The notes beneath the pieces are model-generated. The model did not search any database, was not told where the DNA came from, and saw only the letters and a program-made list of their open reading frames with translations. This document shows, in pieces, positions 22,994 through 30,699 of a stretch of DNA of 41,192 nt (its first letter is position 1; each line of letters begins with the position of its first letter). The stretch comes from Oscillospiraceae bacterium (GTDB lineage Bacteria > Bacillota > Clostridia > Oscillospirales > Oscillospiraceae). The stretch covers positions 1 through 41,192 of the forward strand of contig JAFRDL010000041.1 in the NCBI GenBank assembly GCA_017411265.1. The letters run 5' to 3'. Both the position numbers and the translations under genes were made by a program.

Positions 22994-23422
22994 ATGATGA
23001 TCTCCACCCGGGGCCGGTATGCCCTGCGGGTCATGATCGATCTGGCGGAGCACCAGAACGGCGGCTATATCCCCATGAAGGACGTGGCCGAGCGCCAGGA
23101 GATCTCCCTCAAATACATCGAGCGGATCATGCCGGTGCTCACCAGGAGCGGCTGTGTGGAGGGCGTCCACGGCAAGGGCGGCGGTTACCGTCTCACCCGG
23201 GCGCCGGAGGACTACACCGCCGGAGAGATCCTGCGTCTGGCAGAGGGAGACCTCTCTCCCGTGGCCTGTCTCCAGGAGGGGGCAAAGCCCTGCCCCCGGG
23301 CGGCGGAGTGCCGCACGCTCCCCATGTGGCGGGAGTTCCACGCGCTCACCCGCCGGTATTTCGACGGTATCACCCTGGCCGATCTCATGGCGACGCCCCT
23401 GGCGGACAATTATGTGATCTGA
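22994..23422 (+). CDS. Rrf2-family regulator with three cluster-type cysteines
   Basis: 142 residues. Winged helix typical of Rrf2 (STRGRYALRVMIDLA at the start, ISLKYIERIMPVL recognition helix, GKGGGYRL wing). C92, C100 and C106 lie in the loop that binds a 2Fe-2S cluster in IscR, although the first spacing (7 residues) is longer than in E. coli IscR (5). So it may sense Fe-S or cysteine status and act on the cysK operon, whose leader holds a dyad. It has its own TATAAT promoter and a terminator after it. An Fe-S ligand is inference. Confidence 0.92.
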   Translation: MMISTRGRYALRVMIDLAEHQNGGYIPMKDVAERQEISLKYIERIMPVLTRSGCVEGVHGKGGGYRLTRAPEDYTAGEILRLAEGDLSPVACLQEGAKPCPRAAECRTLPMWREFHALTRRYFDGITLADLMATPLADNYVI

Positions 23423-23440
23423 GCCGGATCCTGAATACAA

Positions 23441-23474
23441 AGCCGAAGACCGGCGAACCGGTCTTCGGCTTTTT
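23441..23474. terminator. Terminator between convergent rrf2 and radical SAM genes
   Basis: A perfect 13-bp stem (23441-23453 with 23458-23470) and 4-nt CGAA loop followed by TTTT, reaching the stop codon of the radical SAM gene on the other strand. Confidence 0.92.
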
Positions 23475-24079
23475 CAGCTCTCAAAAGGTCGGATGCGGTA
23501 GGTGGCCCCGATCCTTCGGCAGATGGCGGCGCAGCGCTCCTCCTGCTCCTTCGTCAGGGTGGTGTCCACCGTGGACAGCACCACATGGGGCACCACGCCC
23601 ACGCAGCGCTCGGCAAAGGAGAGCATGGCGTCGAAGGACTTTTCCCCGAATTTCGGCCGGACCAGCGCCAGATACGCCTCCTTGTCCGGGGTGTTGAGGC
23701 TGATGGACACCGTGTCCACCCGGCCCCGGAGCTCCGGCACGATGTCCCGTCCGTTGATGAGATCTCCCAGGCCGTTGGTGTTCAGCCGGATGGGCTTCCC
23801 CCACCGGGCCTTCACGAAGTCCGCCACCTGCACCAGGACATCGAAGCGCTCCGTGGGCTCCCCGAAGCCGCAGAACACCACCTCCCGGTACTCGTCCATG
23901 TTTCGGGACTCGAACTCCTTTTCCACCGCAGCCAGGTCCGGCTCCTCCTTCAGCCACAGGCTGTCGGACTCCCCAACCCGGTCCATGGTCTGCCGCAGGC
24001 AGAACCGGCACGCGCAGGGGCACCGGTTGGTGAGGTTCACATACAGGTTGTCGTGGACCTTATACAGGATGTTGTTCAT
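23474..24079 (-). CDS. TatD-associated radical SAM protein
   Basis: 201 residues. The radical SAM CX3CX2C motif is C20-C24-C27, with an extra cysteine C22 between. GFGEPT (about 73-78) is the family's AdoMet-contact motif. The short length and the LYVNLTNRCPCAC start fit the TatD-linked radical SAM family; its reaction is unknown. The start overlaps the end of the pyridoxamine kinase gene by 20 bases. No TatD gene is in this window, so the usual partner is either elsewhere or absent. Confidence 0.87.
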   Translation of the reverse strand: MNNILYKVHDNLYVNLTNRCPCACRFCLRQTMDRVGESDSLWLKEEPDLAAVEKEFESRNMDEYREVVFCGFGEPTERFDVLVQVADFVKARWGKPIRLNTNGLGDLINGRDIVPELRGRVDTVSISLNTPDKEAYLALVRPKFGEKSFDAMLSFAERCVGVVPHVVLSTVDTTLTKEQEERCAAICRRIGATYRIRPFES

Positions 24080-24941
24080 GGTCCTCTCCTTTCCAGGGGC
24101 GCAGCTGCCCCAGCACTTCCTCCAGGCACAGTCCGTCCGTCCGGGGGATCCCCATCTCCACGGTACGGCGGATGCACTTTTTTACGAACGACGACGCCCG
24201 GCACACGGAGGGGAGAAACGGCGCGCCGCATACCGCGTCGGCGGCGATCACGGCGGAGAACACGTCCCCCACCCCGCTGCGGCTCTCCCCGATCCGGTGC
24301 TGCCGTATCAGCCGAGGCGGGGCGTCCCCGTCCGCCGCCAGGTTGGCGATGAACTCCCCCTGAGGGATGCCGGTGACCACGATCTTCTCCGGTCCCATGG
24401 CCCGGAGAGCGGCCAGCAGGGCCAGGAGCTCCCTCCGGTGCCAGACTCCCTCGTGATAGGCGGTCCCGGTGAGAAGGCACGCCTCTGTCAGGTTGGGCGT
24501 GATGATATGGGCCCGCCGGACCAGGCCGCCCATGGCGGTGCACATGGCCGGCGTGTAGCTCCGGTAGGCGCAGCCGTTGTCCCCCATCACCGGATCCACG
24601 CAGATCACCGTGTCCGCCCCGGCGAACGTGTCCAGGAACTCCTCTACCAGGACGAACTGCTCCTCGGAGCCCAGAAAGCCGGTGAGGATCCCCCGAAAAC
24701 GCAGATCCAGCTTTTTCCACTCGGCGGTGTAAGCCCGGAAATGCCGGGTGTAATCGTCCAGAAAGCAGCTCGCAAAGCCGGTGTGGTTGGAGAGGATGGC
24801 CGTGGGCACGGCGCAGCACTGCACGCCCAGCCGGGAGATCACCGGGATCTCCGCCGCCAGGGAGCAGCGGCCGAAGCCGGTCATGTCGTTGATCGCCGCG
24901 ATCTTCTTCTGTCGGTTGTGGTCCGGCACAGCTCCCGGCAT
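24060..24941 (-). CDS. Pyridoxamine/pyridoxal kinase
   Basis: 293 residues from the ATG chosen because GGAGGGGG stands before it; an open frame extends 26 codons further upstream but lacks a site. Ribokinase-like fold of the PdxY/PdxK type: NDMTGFGRCS near 18, VDPVMGDNG near 115, TPNLTEA near 150 and the GVGDVFSA anion-hole with catalytic Asp near 226. It phosphorylates vitamin B6 vitamers. A -10-like TACAAT lies ~40 bases upstream, with no good -35. It pairs with the radical SAM gene. Confidence 0.9.
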   Translation of the reverse strand: MPGAVPDHNRQKKIAAINDMTGFGRCSLAAEIPVISRLGVQCCAVPTAILSNHTGFASCFLDDYTRHFRAYTAEWKKLDLRFRGILTGFLGSEEQFVLVEEFLDTFAGADTVICVDPVMGDNGCAYRSYTPAMCTAMGGLVRRAHIITPNLTEACLLTGTAYHEGVWHRRELLALLAALRAMGPEKIVVTGIPQGEFIANLAADGDAPPRLIRQHRIGESRSGVGDVFSAVIAADAVCGAPFLPSVCRASSFVKKCIRRTVEMGIPRTDGLCLEEVLGQLRPWKGEDHEQHPV

Positions 24942-25040
24942 GGACGCCCCCTCCTCTCCCGGATCTCCGGTCACTGTCATTGTACGCCAAATCTGATCAT
25001 GGATAAATTGCCAGTTCATTAAAAAATAATATGATCAGAT

Positions 25041-25075
25041 GAAAAAGAGGACCGCGAACGGCGGTCCTCTTTTTC
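25041..25075. terminator. Terminator of the proBA operon
   Basis: A perfect 15-bp inverted repeat (25041-25055 with 25061-25075) whose outer arms are an A run and a T run, 21 bases after the proA stop on the minus strand. Confidence 0.92.
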
Positions 25076-25096
25076 ATCCGTGGGAACATACGTCCC

Positions 25097-26353
25097 CTAT
25101 CGTATCTGTCCGTTTCCCCGGACGACGTACTTGTAGGTATTCAGCTCCTCCAGGCCCAGCGGGCCGCGGGCGTGGAGCTTTTGGGTGGAGATGCCCATCT
25201 CACAGCCCAGGCCGAACTCCCCGCCATCCGTGAACCGGGTGGAGGCGTTCACGTATACCGCGGCGGAATCCACGAGGGCGGTAAACTTTTCCTCGCTCTC
25301 CGGGCTGCGGGTGACGATCGCCTCGCTGTGCCCGGTGGAGTGCTTCCCGATGTGGGCGATGGCCTCATCCACGTCCCGGACCACCGCCACGGCCAGGATG
25401 TAGTCCAGAAACTCCGTGTCGAAATCCCGCTCCCCCGCCGGCGTCCCGTCGATGATCCCCGCGGCGCGCGGATCGAGACGGAGCTCCACGGGGATCCGGC
25501 CTCCTTCGGCCCGCTCCTCCGTCAGACGGCGGCGGAGCTTCGGCAGGAACTCTCCGGCGATGTCCTCATGGACCAGCAGGACCTCCTCCGCGTTGCAGAC
25601 GGAGGGGCGGCTGGTCTTCGCGTTTTCGATGATCTTCAGCGCCATGTCCTGATCGGCGGAGGCGTCCACAAAAATGTGGCAGATGCCCGTGCCGGTCTGG
25701 ATGCAGGGGACTCGGGCGTTCTCCACGCAGCGCCGGATGAGTCCCGCGCCGCCCCGGGGGGTCAGCAGATCCACCAGCCCCACGGCCTCCATGAGCTCGT
25801 TGGCGCTGGCGTGGTCCGTGTCCTCCACAAAGCCCACCAGCGCGCCGGGCAGCCCGGCGTCCTCCAGGCCCAGCCGGATCGCCCGCACGATGGCCGCGTT
25901 GGAGCGGAACGCCTCGCGCCCGCCCCGGAGCACCACAGCGTTGCCGGATTTCAGCGCCAGGACCGCCGCGTCCGAGGTGACGTTGGGCCGGCTCTCAAAG
26001 ATGATGGCGATCACGCCCAGGGGCACGGAGGTCTTCTCGATGACGAGGCCGTTGGGCCGCTCCGTTCGGGTGATGACCCGCCCCTCCGGATCGGGCAGGG
26101 CCGCCACCTCCCGCACGCCCTGGGCCATGCCGTCGATCCGCGCCTCCGTCAGGGTGAGCCGGTCGATCATAACGCTGCCGTATTTTTCCTTCGCCGCCTC
26201 CACGTCCAGACGGTTCGCCGCCAGGATGCTCTCCCGCTCGGAAAGGAGCCGGGCCGCGATGGCCTCCAGGGCGGCGTTTTTCCGCTCCCGGGCGCCGGTC
26301 AGCGCCGGCAGGGCGGCGCGTGTCTCCAGCAGGATATCATGGGTCGCTTTCAT
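25097..26353 (-). CDS. proA: Gamma-glutamyl phosphate reductase
   Basis: 418 residues, full length. Aldehyde-dehydrogenase fold with the catalytic Cys253 in [10 protein letters not shown], the cofactor stretch [13 protein letters not shown] near 118-130 and VVLRGGREA near 140. NADPH-dependent second step of proline synthesis. Its start overlaps the proB stop by four bases (ATGA), a normal proBA operon. It ends with TAG, one of the few genes here that does. Confidence 0.96.
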   Translation of the reverse strand: MKATHDILLETRAALPALTGARERKNAALEAIAARLLSERESILAANRLDVEAAKEKYGSVMIDRLTLTEARIDGMAQGVREVAALPDPEGRVITRTERPNGLVIEKTSVPLGVIAIIFESRPNVTSDAAVLALKSGNAVVLRGGREAFRSNAAIVRAIRLGLEDAGLPGALVGFVEDTDHASANELMEAVGLVDLLTPRGGAGLIRRCVENARVPCIQTGTGICHIFVDASADQDMALKIIENAKTSRPSVCNAEEVLLVHEDIAGEFLPKLRRRLTEERAEGGRIPVELRLDPRAAGIIDGTPAGERDFDTEFLDYILAVAVVRDVDEAIAHIGKHSTGHSEAIVTRSPESEEKFTALVDSAAVYVNASTRFTDGGEFGLGCEMGISTQKLHARGPLGLEELNTYKYVVRGNGQIR

Positions 26354-27132
26354 GTATCTCTCCTCCCGACAAAACGCGTGCCGACGTTCTTCCCGTCCAG
26401 CACGTCGTAGATGGCCGCCGGCCGGGCTCCGTTGACGATGACCATGTCCGTCCCGGCGTCCATACAGATCCGGGCCGCCGCCAGCTTCGTCGCCATGCCG
26501 CCGGTGGACAGCGCCGTTCCTCCGCCGCCCGCGCCCGCCAGCATCTCCGGCGTAATCTCCGTTACCTCCCGGATCAGCTGCGCCGAGGGGTCCCGGCGCG
26601 GGTCGGCGGTGTAAAGGCCGTCGATGTCCGTCAGCACGATGAGCAGCTCCGCCCTCACGCTCACCGCCACCAGGGCGCCCAGGGTGTCGTTGTCCCCCAC
26701 GGCGATCTCGTCCGTGGCGATGGTGTCGTTTTCATTGATGACCGGCAGCGCCCCCAGCTCCAGAAGCCGCTGCAGGGTGTTGGCGAAATTCTCGTGCCGC
26801 CTGTCGTCCCGCAGGTCCTCCCCCGTCAGCAGGATCTGCGCGACGGTATGGCTGTATTCCTGGAACAGCTTGTCGTACACATACATCAGCTCGCACTGGC
26901 CCACGGCCGCCGCCGCCTGCTTTGTCGGCATGTCCGCCGGACGGCTTGCCAGATTGAGCTTGCCCACGCCCATGCCGATGGCGCCGGACGACACGAGGAC
27001 GACCTCGTGCCCGGCGTTTTTGACGTCACTGAGCACCTTGCACAGCGCCTCCACGCGCCGGATATCCATGCGTCCGGTGGGGTGGGTCAGCGTAGAGGTG
27101 CCGACCTTGATCGTGATCCGCATATCCTTCAC
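26350..27132 (-). CDS. proB: Glutamate 5-kinase, short form without PUA domain
   Basis: 260 residues covering only the amino-acid-kinase domain: IKVGTSTLT near the start, [10 protein letters not shown] near 46, INENDT near 142 and the [13 protein letters not shown] loop near 215. The C-terminal PUA domain of E. coli ProB (367 residues) is absent, as in many Firmicutes. The start may be GTG at 27132 or ATG three codons later; both are near an AAGG stretch. A good promoter lies just upstream. First step of proline synthesis. Confidence 0.93.
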   Translation of the reverse strand: MKDMRITIKVGTSTLTHPTGRMDIRRVEALCKVLSDVKNAGHEVVLVSSGAIGMGVGKLNLASRPADMPTKQAAAAVGQCELMYVYDKLFQEYSHTVAQILLTGEDLRDDRRHENFANTLQRLLELGALPVINENDTIATDEIAVGDNDTLGALVAVSVRAELLIVLTDIDGLYTADPRRDPSAQLIREVTEITPEMLAGAGGGGTALSTGGMATKLAAARICMDAGTDMVIVNGARPAAIYDVLDGKNVGTRFVGRRDT

Positions 27133-27152
27133 CGCCTTACTTCGATGAATCG

Positions 27153-27181
27153 ATTGTAATTCATTCTCTCCCAGAAAGCAA
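27153..27181 (-). promoter_or_regulatory. Promoter of proBA
   Basis: Minus strand: TTGCTT, 17 bases, TACAAT, 20 bases upstream of proB. Confidence 0.75.
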
Positions 27182-27253
27182 GAAAAACGCCGCGGTCCAC
27201 AGGATCGCGGCGTTTTTCGGCACCCACGGGAGGATTCGAACCTCTGGGGCGCC
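27181..27253. repeat. Direct repeat A: tRNA-Arg terminator plus tRNA 3' fragment
   Basis: 73 bases that recur at 28547-28619 with three mismatches. It holds a hairpin with A and T runs (27183-27194 with 27206-27217), the likely terminator of a leftward tRNA, and then the 3' end of tRNA-Arg. Similarity to the intact tRNA gene continues to about 27263, where it stops in the anticodon loop (three mismatches in ~45 bases). This is what an integration scar in a tRNA gene looks like. Confidence 0.85.
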
Positions 27254-27263
27254 GCTTAGGAGA

Positions 27264-27512
27264 TTGATTTCTGCGATTTTACGGAGTATCGCCTGTTGTC
27301 GCCCATTTCGTGAGAGCAAAATCAGCAAAAAAATAGCAGCAACTCATTTCCACCAGCCCGTCGAACGAGATTGAATGTCTTCCCAGACATAATTCAATGG
27401 CATCAAATACAACAGTCCCGCGCAATACTCTGTGAAGAGCGTGTGCGCGGGGCTTAAAAATATTGACTCTTGGTTAGCAGCTATATTGGCTTTTGGTAAT
27501 ATTCCAAATGGA
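27264..27512. other. Lower-GC intergenic stretch right of the tRNA fragment
   Basis: About 250 bases between the tRNA-Arg fragment and the DUF2812 gene with visibly lower GC and no convincing gene. It looks like the remains of an integrated element, but no integrase or excisionase frame can be recognised. Confidence 0.5.
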
Positions 27513-28019
27513 TTATTCATGCAGCCGCCGTTCCCGTTCCAGAGCTTCCTTCTTACCGTGGATGCGGCCGAGAGCGTACATCAGAAGTGTCGCGCACAGG
27601 AGGTTCACCCACCCGATATGCGCCGCGTTAATGCTGTTGGTAACGCCGATAACCAGATTCGCTAATCCGATGATGGCCAGCATCCTGCCGATCTTGTTCA
27701 AATGGCCTATGCGGGAGTCGATATCGGAAAACAGGTCGAATGGTCCTTCCGCAGTCTTTTTTCGGAAATAGATCCACATCATCATCCGTCCGACGTATTC
27801 CGCGCCGGTCTCCTTCATGAACGCGAGATAGCTTTCGTCATAAGGATGCATTTCAAGCCGCACGCTGTACTCGCCGGGCTCGCATCGCACGAAGTGATAG
27901 GTACACCAGCCCACGCCGTCCAGCACCCATCCGTTCATTGCCATTTCATTCAGCCAGTCCTCTTCCTTCTCAAAGTCCCATACCCAGAACCACTTGCGGA
28001 CCGTCATTCTGTTTTCCAT
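27513..28019 (-). CDS. DUF2812 membrane protein
   Basis: 168 residues. The N-terminal ~100 residues are a soluble DUF2812 domain (FWVWDFEKEEDWLNEMA near the start, WIYFRKK near 85). Two hydrophobic helices follow (about 112-150) and the tail is rich in Glu and Arg. DUF2812 genes usually sit beside PadR regulators, as here, and are thought to form regulator/membrane pairs. GGAGGG lies six bases before the ATG and the gene begins two bases after the PadR stop. GC content is lower than the flanks. Function is unknown. Confidence 0.87.
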   Translation of the reverse strand: MENRMTVRKWFWVWDFEKEEDWLNEMAMNGWVLDGVGWCTYHFVRCEPGEYSVRLEMHPYDESYLAFMKETGAEYVGRMMMWIYFRKKTAEGPFDLFSDIDSRIGHLNKIGRMLAIIGLANLVIGVTNSINAAHIGWVNLLCATLLMYALGRIHGKKEALERERRLHE

Positions 28020-28021
28020 AT

Positions 28022-28336
28022 TCAACCCTCCTTCAGGATCTTTTCACCGTTTTCTGCCAGTTCCTTCAACCTGTCGACCTCCCGGCACAGGACTTGCATT
28101 CCCTTTTCCGTAAGCTTGTATTCTTTCCTGCGGCTGTCGGCCTCTATCGGGAGCTGTACGATCCAGCCCTTCTCGCACAAGCCGCTCAACGCTCCGTACA
28201 GCGTACCCGCAGCCAAACGGACCCGTCCGTTCGACAGCTCCTCCGTTTGCTGCATGATGCCGTATCCATGCCGCGCCCTGACAAGTGAGAGCAGTATGTA
28301 ATACGTCGATTCCGTCAGGGCAAATCCCTCGGCCAT
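28022..28336 (-). CDS. PadR-family regulator of the DUF2812 pair
   Basis: 104 residues, a PadR winged helix with LTESTYYILLSLV at the start, HGYGIMQQ near 23, LAAGTLYGALSGLCEKGWI recognition helix, and RRKEYKLTEKG wing. It precedes the DUF2812 gene in one operon with a perfect sigma-A promoter. The leader and promoter hold five copies of GTTATAT-like heptamers at 15-bp steps, likely operators for this protein. The pair sits between two copies of a tRNA-derived direct repeat and is probably acquired. Confidence 0.92.
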   Translation of the reverse strand: MAEGFALTESTYYILLSLVRARHGYGIMQQTEELSNGRVRLAAGTLYGALSGLCEKGWIVQLPIEADSRRKEYKLTEKGMQVLCREVDRLKELAENGEKILKEG

Positions 28337-28358
28337 CCGATCACCTCCGTCATCTCAA

Positions 28359-28426
28359 GTTATATTCTCTCTCGTTATATCTCCACCCGTTATATCGCTT
28401 ACCGATATATCGTGTGTTCATTATAT
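28359..28426. promoter_or_regulatory. Tandem operator-like array in the PadR leader
   Basis: GTTATAT-like heptamers begin at 28359, 28374, 28389, 28404 (GATATAT) and 28420 (ATTATAT): four exact 15-bp steps within one base, with a weaker sixth (CGATACA) near 28434. They fill the space from the promoter -10 to the ribosome site of the PadR gene. Confidence 0.6.
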
Positions 28427-28448
28427 CGACTGTCGATACATTTGTCAA
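28420..28448 (-). promoter_or_regulatory. Consensus promoter of padR-DUF2812
   Basis: Minus strand: TTGACA, 17 bases, TATAAT. Perfect consensus in both boxes, which fits a strong promoter held down by an autorepressor. Confidence 0.92.
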
Positions 28449-28546
28449 TACCTTTTTTCGTATTTTGTAACCGTCCGACGGGATTGCTGTCTTTATGGCC
28501 AGAAAAACGAGTATAAGATGTCAGAATCCGGCAGATCAAAGAAATG

Positions 28547-28619
28547 AGAAAAACGCCGCGGTCCACAGGATCGCGGCGTTTTTCGGCGCCCACGGGAGGA
28601 TTTGAACCTCTGCGGCGCC
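28547..28619. repeat. Direct repeat B: second copy of tRNA terminator and tRNA tail
   Basis: Matches repeat A (27181-27253) over 73 bases with three mismatches, including the terminator hairpin and ~25 bases of the tRNA-Arg 3' end. Right of it are ~130 GC-rich bases with no gene, then the hairpin next to the intact tRNA. The A and B copies enclose the PadR/DUF2812 insert. Confidence 0.85.
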
Positions 28620-28715
28620 TTCGGGCCGCCGTCCGCCGAATGTCCCCGCTCGCTCCCGGCTCCGCCGGAACCGCTCGGGGATGACACGCAGGCCAGAGGA
28701 TCCATCCCCTGCATC

Positions 28716-28753
28716 AGAACACAGAGCCCGCCGTTCGGCGGGCCCTGTGTTCT
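28716..28753. terminator. Long hairpin directly downstream of tRNA-Arg
   Basis: A 17-bp stem with one mismatch and a 2-nt loop (28716-28733 with 28736-28753) whose arm reaches the encoded CCA end of the tRNA. There is no T run, so it may act in 3'-end formation or processing rather than as a classic terminator. Confidence 0.55.
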
Positions 28754-28829
28754 GGCACCCACGGGAGGATTCGAACCTCTGGCCTGCCGCTTAGGAGGCG
28801 GCCGCTCTATCCTGCTGAGCTACGTGGGC
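28753..28829 (-). tRNA. tRNA-Arg (anticodon CCU)
   Basis: A 77-nt cloverleaf on the minus strand with encoded CCA. Acceptor GCCCACG pairs with CGTGGGT (one G-U pair), D arm GCTC/GAGC, anticodon stem GCCGC/GCGGC around loop CTCCTAA (anticodon CCT, reading AGG), and T arm AGAGG-TTCGAAT-CCTCC. It is followed on its strand by two truncated copies of its 3' end. Confidence 0.95.
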
Positions 28830-28836
28830 ATATGGT

Positions 28837-28868
28837 CCCGCGCCGACGACCGGCGCGGGGCGTTTTTT
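28837..28868 (+). terminator. Hairpin with T run between coaX and tRNA-Arg
   Basis: An 8-bp GC stem (28837-28844 with 28852-28859) followed by GCG and TTTTTT on the plus strand, although both neighbours are on the minus strand. Read on the minus strand the T run is lost, so it may only separate coaX from the tRNA weakly. Confidence 0.4.
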
Positions 28869-29640
28869 ACTTTTTGGGCCTGTTCTTCTCCCACAGCACC
28901 GCCAGGCCCTTCAGCAGAAGATCCGGCTCCCAGCGGATCTCCCGGCGGCAGCAGGCGACCACGCAGCCCGCCAGTCCGCCGGTGGCGATCACGGTGGCGC
29001 TGCTCCCCAGCTCCTCCTCCATCCGATCGATCATCCCGTCGATCATGGCGGCGGTGCCGAAAATGGCGCCGGACTGCATGGAGGCCACCGTGTTGGTGCC
29101 GATGCATTTGACCGGGGCCTCCAGGGAGACCCGGGGCAGCTGGGAAGTGCCCTGGGAGAGGGCCTCCATGCTCAGCCGAAGGCCGGGCACGATGGCTCCG
29201 CCCACGAACCGGCCCGCGGCGTCCACGGCGGTGAGGGTGGTGGCCGTGCCCATGTCGATGAGGATCAGCGGCGGCTCGCACAGCGCAAGCCCCGCCACGG
29301 CGCCCACCACCAGATCCGCGCCCACCTGGCCGGGATCGTCGATGCGGATATCCAGCCCGGTCTTCAGACCGCGGCCTACCGCCAGGGGCTCGGTGCCGAT
29401 GAGCTGCTTCACCGCCTGACGGAGGGTGGTGTTCAGCGGCCAGACCACGCTGGAGAGGATGGCACCCTCCAGCCGGGAGACGTCCACGCCGTGAAAGGCG
29501 AGGATGTCCCGCATGGCGACGGCGTATTCATCCGCCGTCCGGTGGATGTCGGTGGCCATCCGGGCCACGGAGCGGACCTCCCCGTTTTCGATGCAGCCCA
29601 GGACCACATTGGTATTGCCGGTGTCGATGGCGAGGATCAT
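28867..29640 (-). CDS. coaX: Type III pantothenate kinase
   Basis: 257 residues. ASKHA fold of CoaX: DTGNTN at 6-11 (ATP phosphate loop), SSVVWPL near 62, the GADLVVGAVAG stretch near 107 with catalytic Asp, and IDMGTATT near 128. It catalyses the first step of coenzyme A synthesis and needs a monovalent cation. The gene overlaps the stop of the upstream ECF transporter gene (ATGA), so pantothenate supply and phosphorylation are probably linked. Confidence 0.95.
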   Translation of the reverse strand: MILAIDTGNTNVVLGCIENGEVRSVARMATDIHRTADEYAVAMRDILAFHGVDVSRLEGAILSSVVWPLNTTLRQAVKQLIGTEPLAVGRGLKTGLDIRIDDPGQVGADLVVGAVAGLALCEPPLILIDMGTATTLTAVDAAGRFVGGAIVPGLRLSMEALSQGTSQLPRVSLEAPVKCIGTNTVASMQSGAIFGTAAMIDGMIDRMEEELGSSATVIATGGLAGCVVACCRREIRWEPDLLLKGLAVLWEKNRPKK

Positions 29641-30221
29641 GCTTTTCTCCTTTGTCCGATGCGGATCAGCCGCAGGATCACCGGGCTGAGGATCAGGTTG
29701 AACAGCAGCTCAAACAGGAAGTTGCCGCCCACCAGCCCCAGGATCATGTATTTCCCCACGCTGGAGAAGCCCATGGCAGTGGCCCAGCCGGTGACGGTGG
29801 GCATAAAGAAGCACAGGCACCCCAGCAGGAAGACGCCGGTGTTCACCACCGGGCAAACGACGGCCGCGGCGGTGACGGCCAGCATGGGCCGCTTACCCCG
29901 GAAGGCCCGGTACGCCAGGCCGGCGGCCAGGCCGGCCAGCGTGCCCTTTACCAGGACGGTGACCACGGTGCCCAGGGGGTTCACGGCCAAAAAAGCGCCC
30001 GCATCGCCGGACAGGAGCACCACCATGCTGAACACGAAGCCGAGCCAGGCACCGGCGATGGGACCGTACAGGGCGGCGCCCACCACGATGGGGATCAGCG
30101 TCAGGGAGATGGAGAAGGGACCGAAGCGAACGAACGACCCCAGCAGCTGCAGCACGATGACGATGGCCGTGAACACGGCCAGTCCGGTAAGGGTGCGGGT
30201 TTCCATGTGTTTCTTTTCCAT
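29637..30221 (-). CDS. ECF transporter S component, probably for pantothenate
   Basis: 194 residues, almost entirely hydrophobic with about five or six helices; the N terminus has the alanine- and threonine-rich first helix of ECF S components (TGLAVFTAIVIVLQLLG). S components bind a vitamin and share an energising ECF module encoded elsewhere. Its overlap with coaX suggests pantothenate, as inference only. The ATG is chosen because AAGGAGG lies eight bases upstream; the open frame goes further but has no site. A strong promoter stands ~60 bases upstream. Confidence 0.87.
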   Translation of the reverse strand: MEKKHMETRTLTGLAVFTAIVIVLQLLGSFVRFGPFSISLTLIPIVVGAALYGPIAGAWLGFVFSMVVLLSGDAGAFLAVNPLGTVVTVLVKGTLAGLAAGLAYRAFRGKRPMLAVTAAAVVCPVVNTGVFLLGCLCFFMPTVTGWATAMGFSSVGKYMILGLVGGNFLFELLFNLILSPVILRLIRIGQRRKA

Positions 30222-30281
30222 ATTCAATTCCTCCTTGCTGTTGCTCCGCTCATGTCGGATGCAGCGCAATTTCCGGGGGGT

Positions 30282-30310
30282 ATTATACACAGTCTGTGCT
30301 CCCGCGTCAA
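30282..30310 (-). promoter_or_regulatory. Promoter of the ECF-coaX operon
   Basis: Minus strand: TTGACG, 17 bases, TATAAT. An 11-base palindrome, CACAG-T-CTGTG (30288-30298), lies in the spacer next to the -10 and could be an operator. Confidence 0.85.
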
Positions 30311-30403
30311 GAAAAATCATCCGGGGCCAGCGGACGAACGCAGGGGGAGGACGAGGAGCGCGCCGCGTGGCCCTCCTCCCCCGCACCGCGCTGCCGGCGG
30401 CGC

Positions 30404-30449
30404 CCGAAAAACAAAGCCCCCTTCGGCGGGAGCGACCCGTCGAAGGGGG
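30404..30449 (-). terminator. Terminator of the small lipoprotein gene
   Basis: Minus-strand stem (30417-30425 with 30441-30449) followed by a CTTTGTTTTTC tail, just after the lipoprotein stop. Confidence 0.8.
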
Positions 30450-30457
30450 AGCGTGTC

Positions 30458-30625
30458 TCAGCCCCGGGCGTTGCCGTCAGAGGCGTTGCCATAGCTGGCG
30501 TAATACGCGTTTCCGCCGCTGGCATAGTATGCGTTGCCGGAAGAAGCGGTCCGGTTCGTACCGCAGCCCGCCAGTGTGCCCAGCAGGGTCAGGGCGGCCA
30601 GCGCCGCCGCAAGGATCTTTTTCAT
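30458..30625 (-). CDS. Small lipoprotein with NAYYAS repeats
   Basis: 55 residues. A short basic start (MKK), hydrophobic core and lipobox LAGC give a lipoprotein signal with Cys21 as the lipidated residue. The mature part, only ~35 residues, holds a Tyr/Ser/Gly/Asn-rich repeat: GNAYYAS, then GNAYYASY, then GNASDGNARG. AAGGAAGG stands before the ATG and a terminator follows. No family was recognised. The repeat and small size suggest a surface or cell-envelope peptide rather than a transport protein. Confidence 0.78.
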   Translation of the reverse strand: MKKILAAALAALTLLGTLAGCGTNRTASSGNAYYASGGNAYYASYGNASDGNARG

Positions 30626-30699
30626 CGGTCTGTCCTTCCTTGTTTTCTATGTGATCCGGAGGTCGCCACGGCGCCTTGTGGAGGCCCGGAGATCATCGT

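Noticed and set aside
28602..29111. Plus-strand open frame across tRNA-Arg and the end of coaX
   Set aside because: It translates the tRNA gene antisense (GGFEPLACRLGGGRSI-like text is a well-known false protein) and has no start signal.
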